A stretch of 6,253 nt of DNA from Smithellaceae bacterium. Lineage in GTDB: Bacteria > Desulfobacterota > Syntrophia > Syntrophales > Smithellaceae. A model generated the notes under the pieces. It worked only from the letters and a program-made list of their open reading frames with translations, had not been told where the DNA came from and did no database searches. The translations under genes were made by a program, and so were the position numbers. Shown piece after piece: positions 5,403 to 6,253 of this stretch; the stretch's first letter is position 1, and each line of letters starts with the position of its first letter. The stretch is taken from positions 1-6,253 of the forward strand of contig JAQVLL010000129.1 in NCBI GenBank assembly GCA_028704195.1, read 5' to 3'.

Positions 5403-6253
5403 ATGAATAAAATTATCAGCCGCTACATATTCCGGGAAATCGCCTTTCCTTTTTTCCTTATTCTTTTTGTCCTGACGTTTGTCCTGTTAATGGGCAGGAT
5501 TCTTCAAATCATGGACTTGATGGTCAACAAGGGAATCAGCGTTTGGGACATCATGCACCTGGTGATGCTCATCATGCCTTCTTTTTTAATGTTTACCATC
5601 CCGATAGCGCTTCTGGTCTCCATCCTGATTGCCATGAGCCCATTTTCAGCGGATAATGAAATCACGGCCCTCAAGGCGGCAGGAGTGAGCCTGCTCCAGA
5701 TTTATTATCCCGTTGCCGTCGCTTCCCTGCTGACGTTTGTGTGCACGATGGTCATTGGATATTATCTCGTGCCTCAGAGCAACTTTGCCACAAAGAAACT
5801 TCTTTTTGAGCTGGCCGCACAAAACGCCAGTATAGGAATCAAGGAAAAAGTATTTAACTCGGATTTTAAAGACCTGCTTTTATACGCAGACAAGATTCCG
5901 GCAAACGGCGAATACATGGAAGGCGTCATTATTTCGGACAAACGCAACATGGAAGAACAAAACACGATTATTGCGAAAAAAGCGTCTCTGGTGGCCGATT
6001 CGAAAAAGATGATTGTAAAACTGCGGCTGGAAAACGGCTCCATTCACACCGTAAGCGCCGACTTGAAAAACTACCGCAAAGTGGATTTCAGAACTTATGA
6101 TCTCATCCTTGACCTGTCCTCAACACTGGCTACTTATTCAGAAGAATACAAATCCAGCACCGAAATGACCTTGACGGAGCTCCTGGAACGTATGAAAAAA
6201 CCCGGGCTGGATGGTGCGGCTGTTCGTGAACTGGCCATTGAAGTACATAAGAA
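5403..6253 (+). CDS. lptF: LptF, LPS export ABC transporter permease (3' end beyond the window)
   Basis: The first 283 codons of a YjgP/YjgQ-family permease are present; the usual length is about 360-390, so roughly the last quarter is missing. LptF, with LptG and the ATPase LptB2, extracts LPS from the inner membrane and passes it to LptC/LptA. Visible features: an amphipathic start MNKIISRYIFREI, membrane helices at about 14-34, 58-78 and 102-124, the cytoplasmic coupling region DNEITALKAAGVSLLQI (84-100), VPQSNFAT (123-130), and then the periplasmic beta-jellyroll domain with GIKEKVFNSDFKDLLLYADKI (145-165) and FRTYDL (229-234). Position and sequence favour LptF over the paralogue LptG. 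An in-frame TAA at 5361 and the family N-terminus fix the ATG, yet no Shine-Dalgarno is visible before it (the preceding bases are TTAATTACCCT). lptG would be expected downstream, outside the window. Confidence 0.93.
   Translation, partial: MNKIISRYIFREIAFPFFLILFVLTFVLLMGRILQIMDLMVNKGISVWDIMHLVMLIMPSFLMFTIPIALLVSILIAMSPFSADNEITALKAAGVSLLQIYYPVAVASLLTFVCTMVIGYYLVPQSNFATKKLLFELAAQNASIGIKEKVFNSDFKDLLLYADKIPANGEYMEGVIISDKRNMEEQNTIIAKKASLVADSKKMIVKLRLENGSIHTVSADLKNYRKVDFRTYDLILDLSSTLATYSEEYKSSTEMTLTELLERMKKPGLDGAAVRELAIEVHK

Noticed and set aside
5774..6043. 89-codon minus-strand open frame opposite lptF
   Set aside because: It is antisense to the conserved LptF jellyroll region and has no recognisable features.

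Overview
The window looks like a chromosomal piece of a Gram-negative (diderm) bacterium: every gene concerns lipid A or LPS. Five genes on the minus strand form one tightly packed transcription unit. On the plus strand, across a 501-bp intergenic region, lies the first part of lptF, an LPS-export permease gene. Protein style, moderate GC and the intergenic palindromes fit a deltaproteobacterium (Desulfobacterota, perhaps Syntrophales-like). This lineage guess is an inference with low confidence.

Minus strand, in transcription order: a PAP2-family membrane phosphatase (4901-4275), an ArnT-like lipid A glycosyltransferase (about 4270-2588), an ArnB-like PLP aminotransferase (2581-1436), an ArnC-like polyprenyl-phosphate glycosyltransferase (1439-483) and the N-terminal 162 residues of an ArnA-type formyltransferase (486 to the left edge, incomplete). 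Gene junctions are 4-nt overlaps (ATGA, TTGA) or gaps of 4-6 nt, so the five are almost certainly co-transcribed and translationally coupled. Together they would make UDP-L-Ara4N (ArnB), formylate it (ArnA), load it on undecaprenyl phosphate (ArnC) and transfer it to lipid A at the periplasmic face (ArnT). This pathway masks lipid A phosphates and gives resistance to cationic peptides and polymyxin. The PAP2 enzyme at the head is not part of the enterobacterial arn operon and probably acts on a lipid A or polyprenyl phosphate. A deformylase (ArnD), the UDP-glucuronate decarboxylase part of ArnA, and flippase genes are not in the window and may lie beyond the left edge.

Intergenic region 4902-5402: it holds a near-consensus sigma-70 promoter on the minus strand (TTGACA, 17-bp spacer, TATATT; 5138-5166), which would start the arn-type operon with a leader of about 230 nt. 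It also holds two copies (4987-5068 and 5273-5349) of an 80-bp imperfect palindrome, in opposite orientations on either side of the promoter. One palindrome falls in the arn leader and the other in the likely lptF leader. No RNA gene, CRISPR array, transposase or intrinsic terminator was seen.
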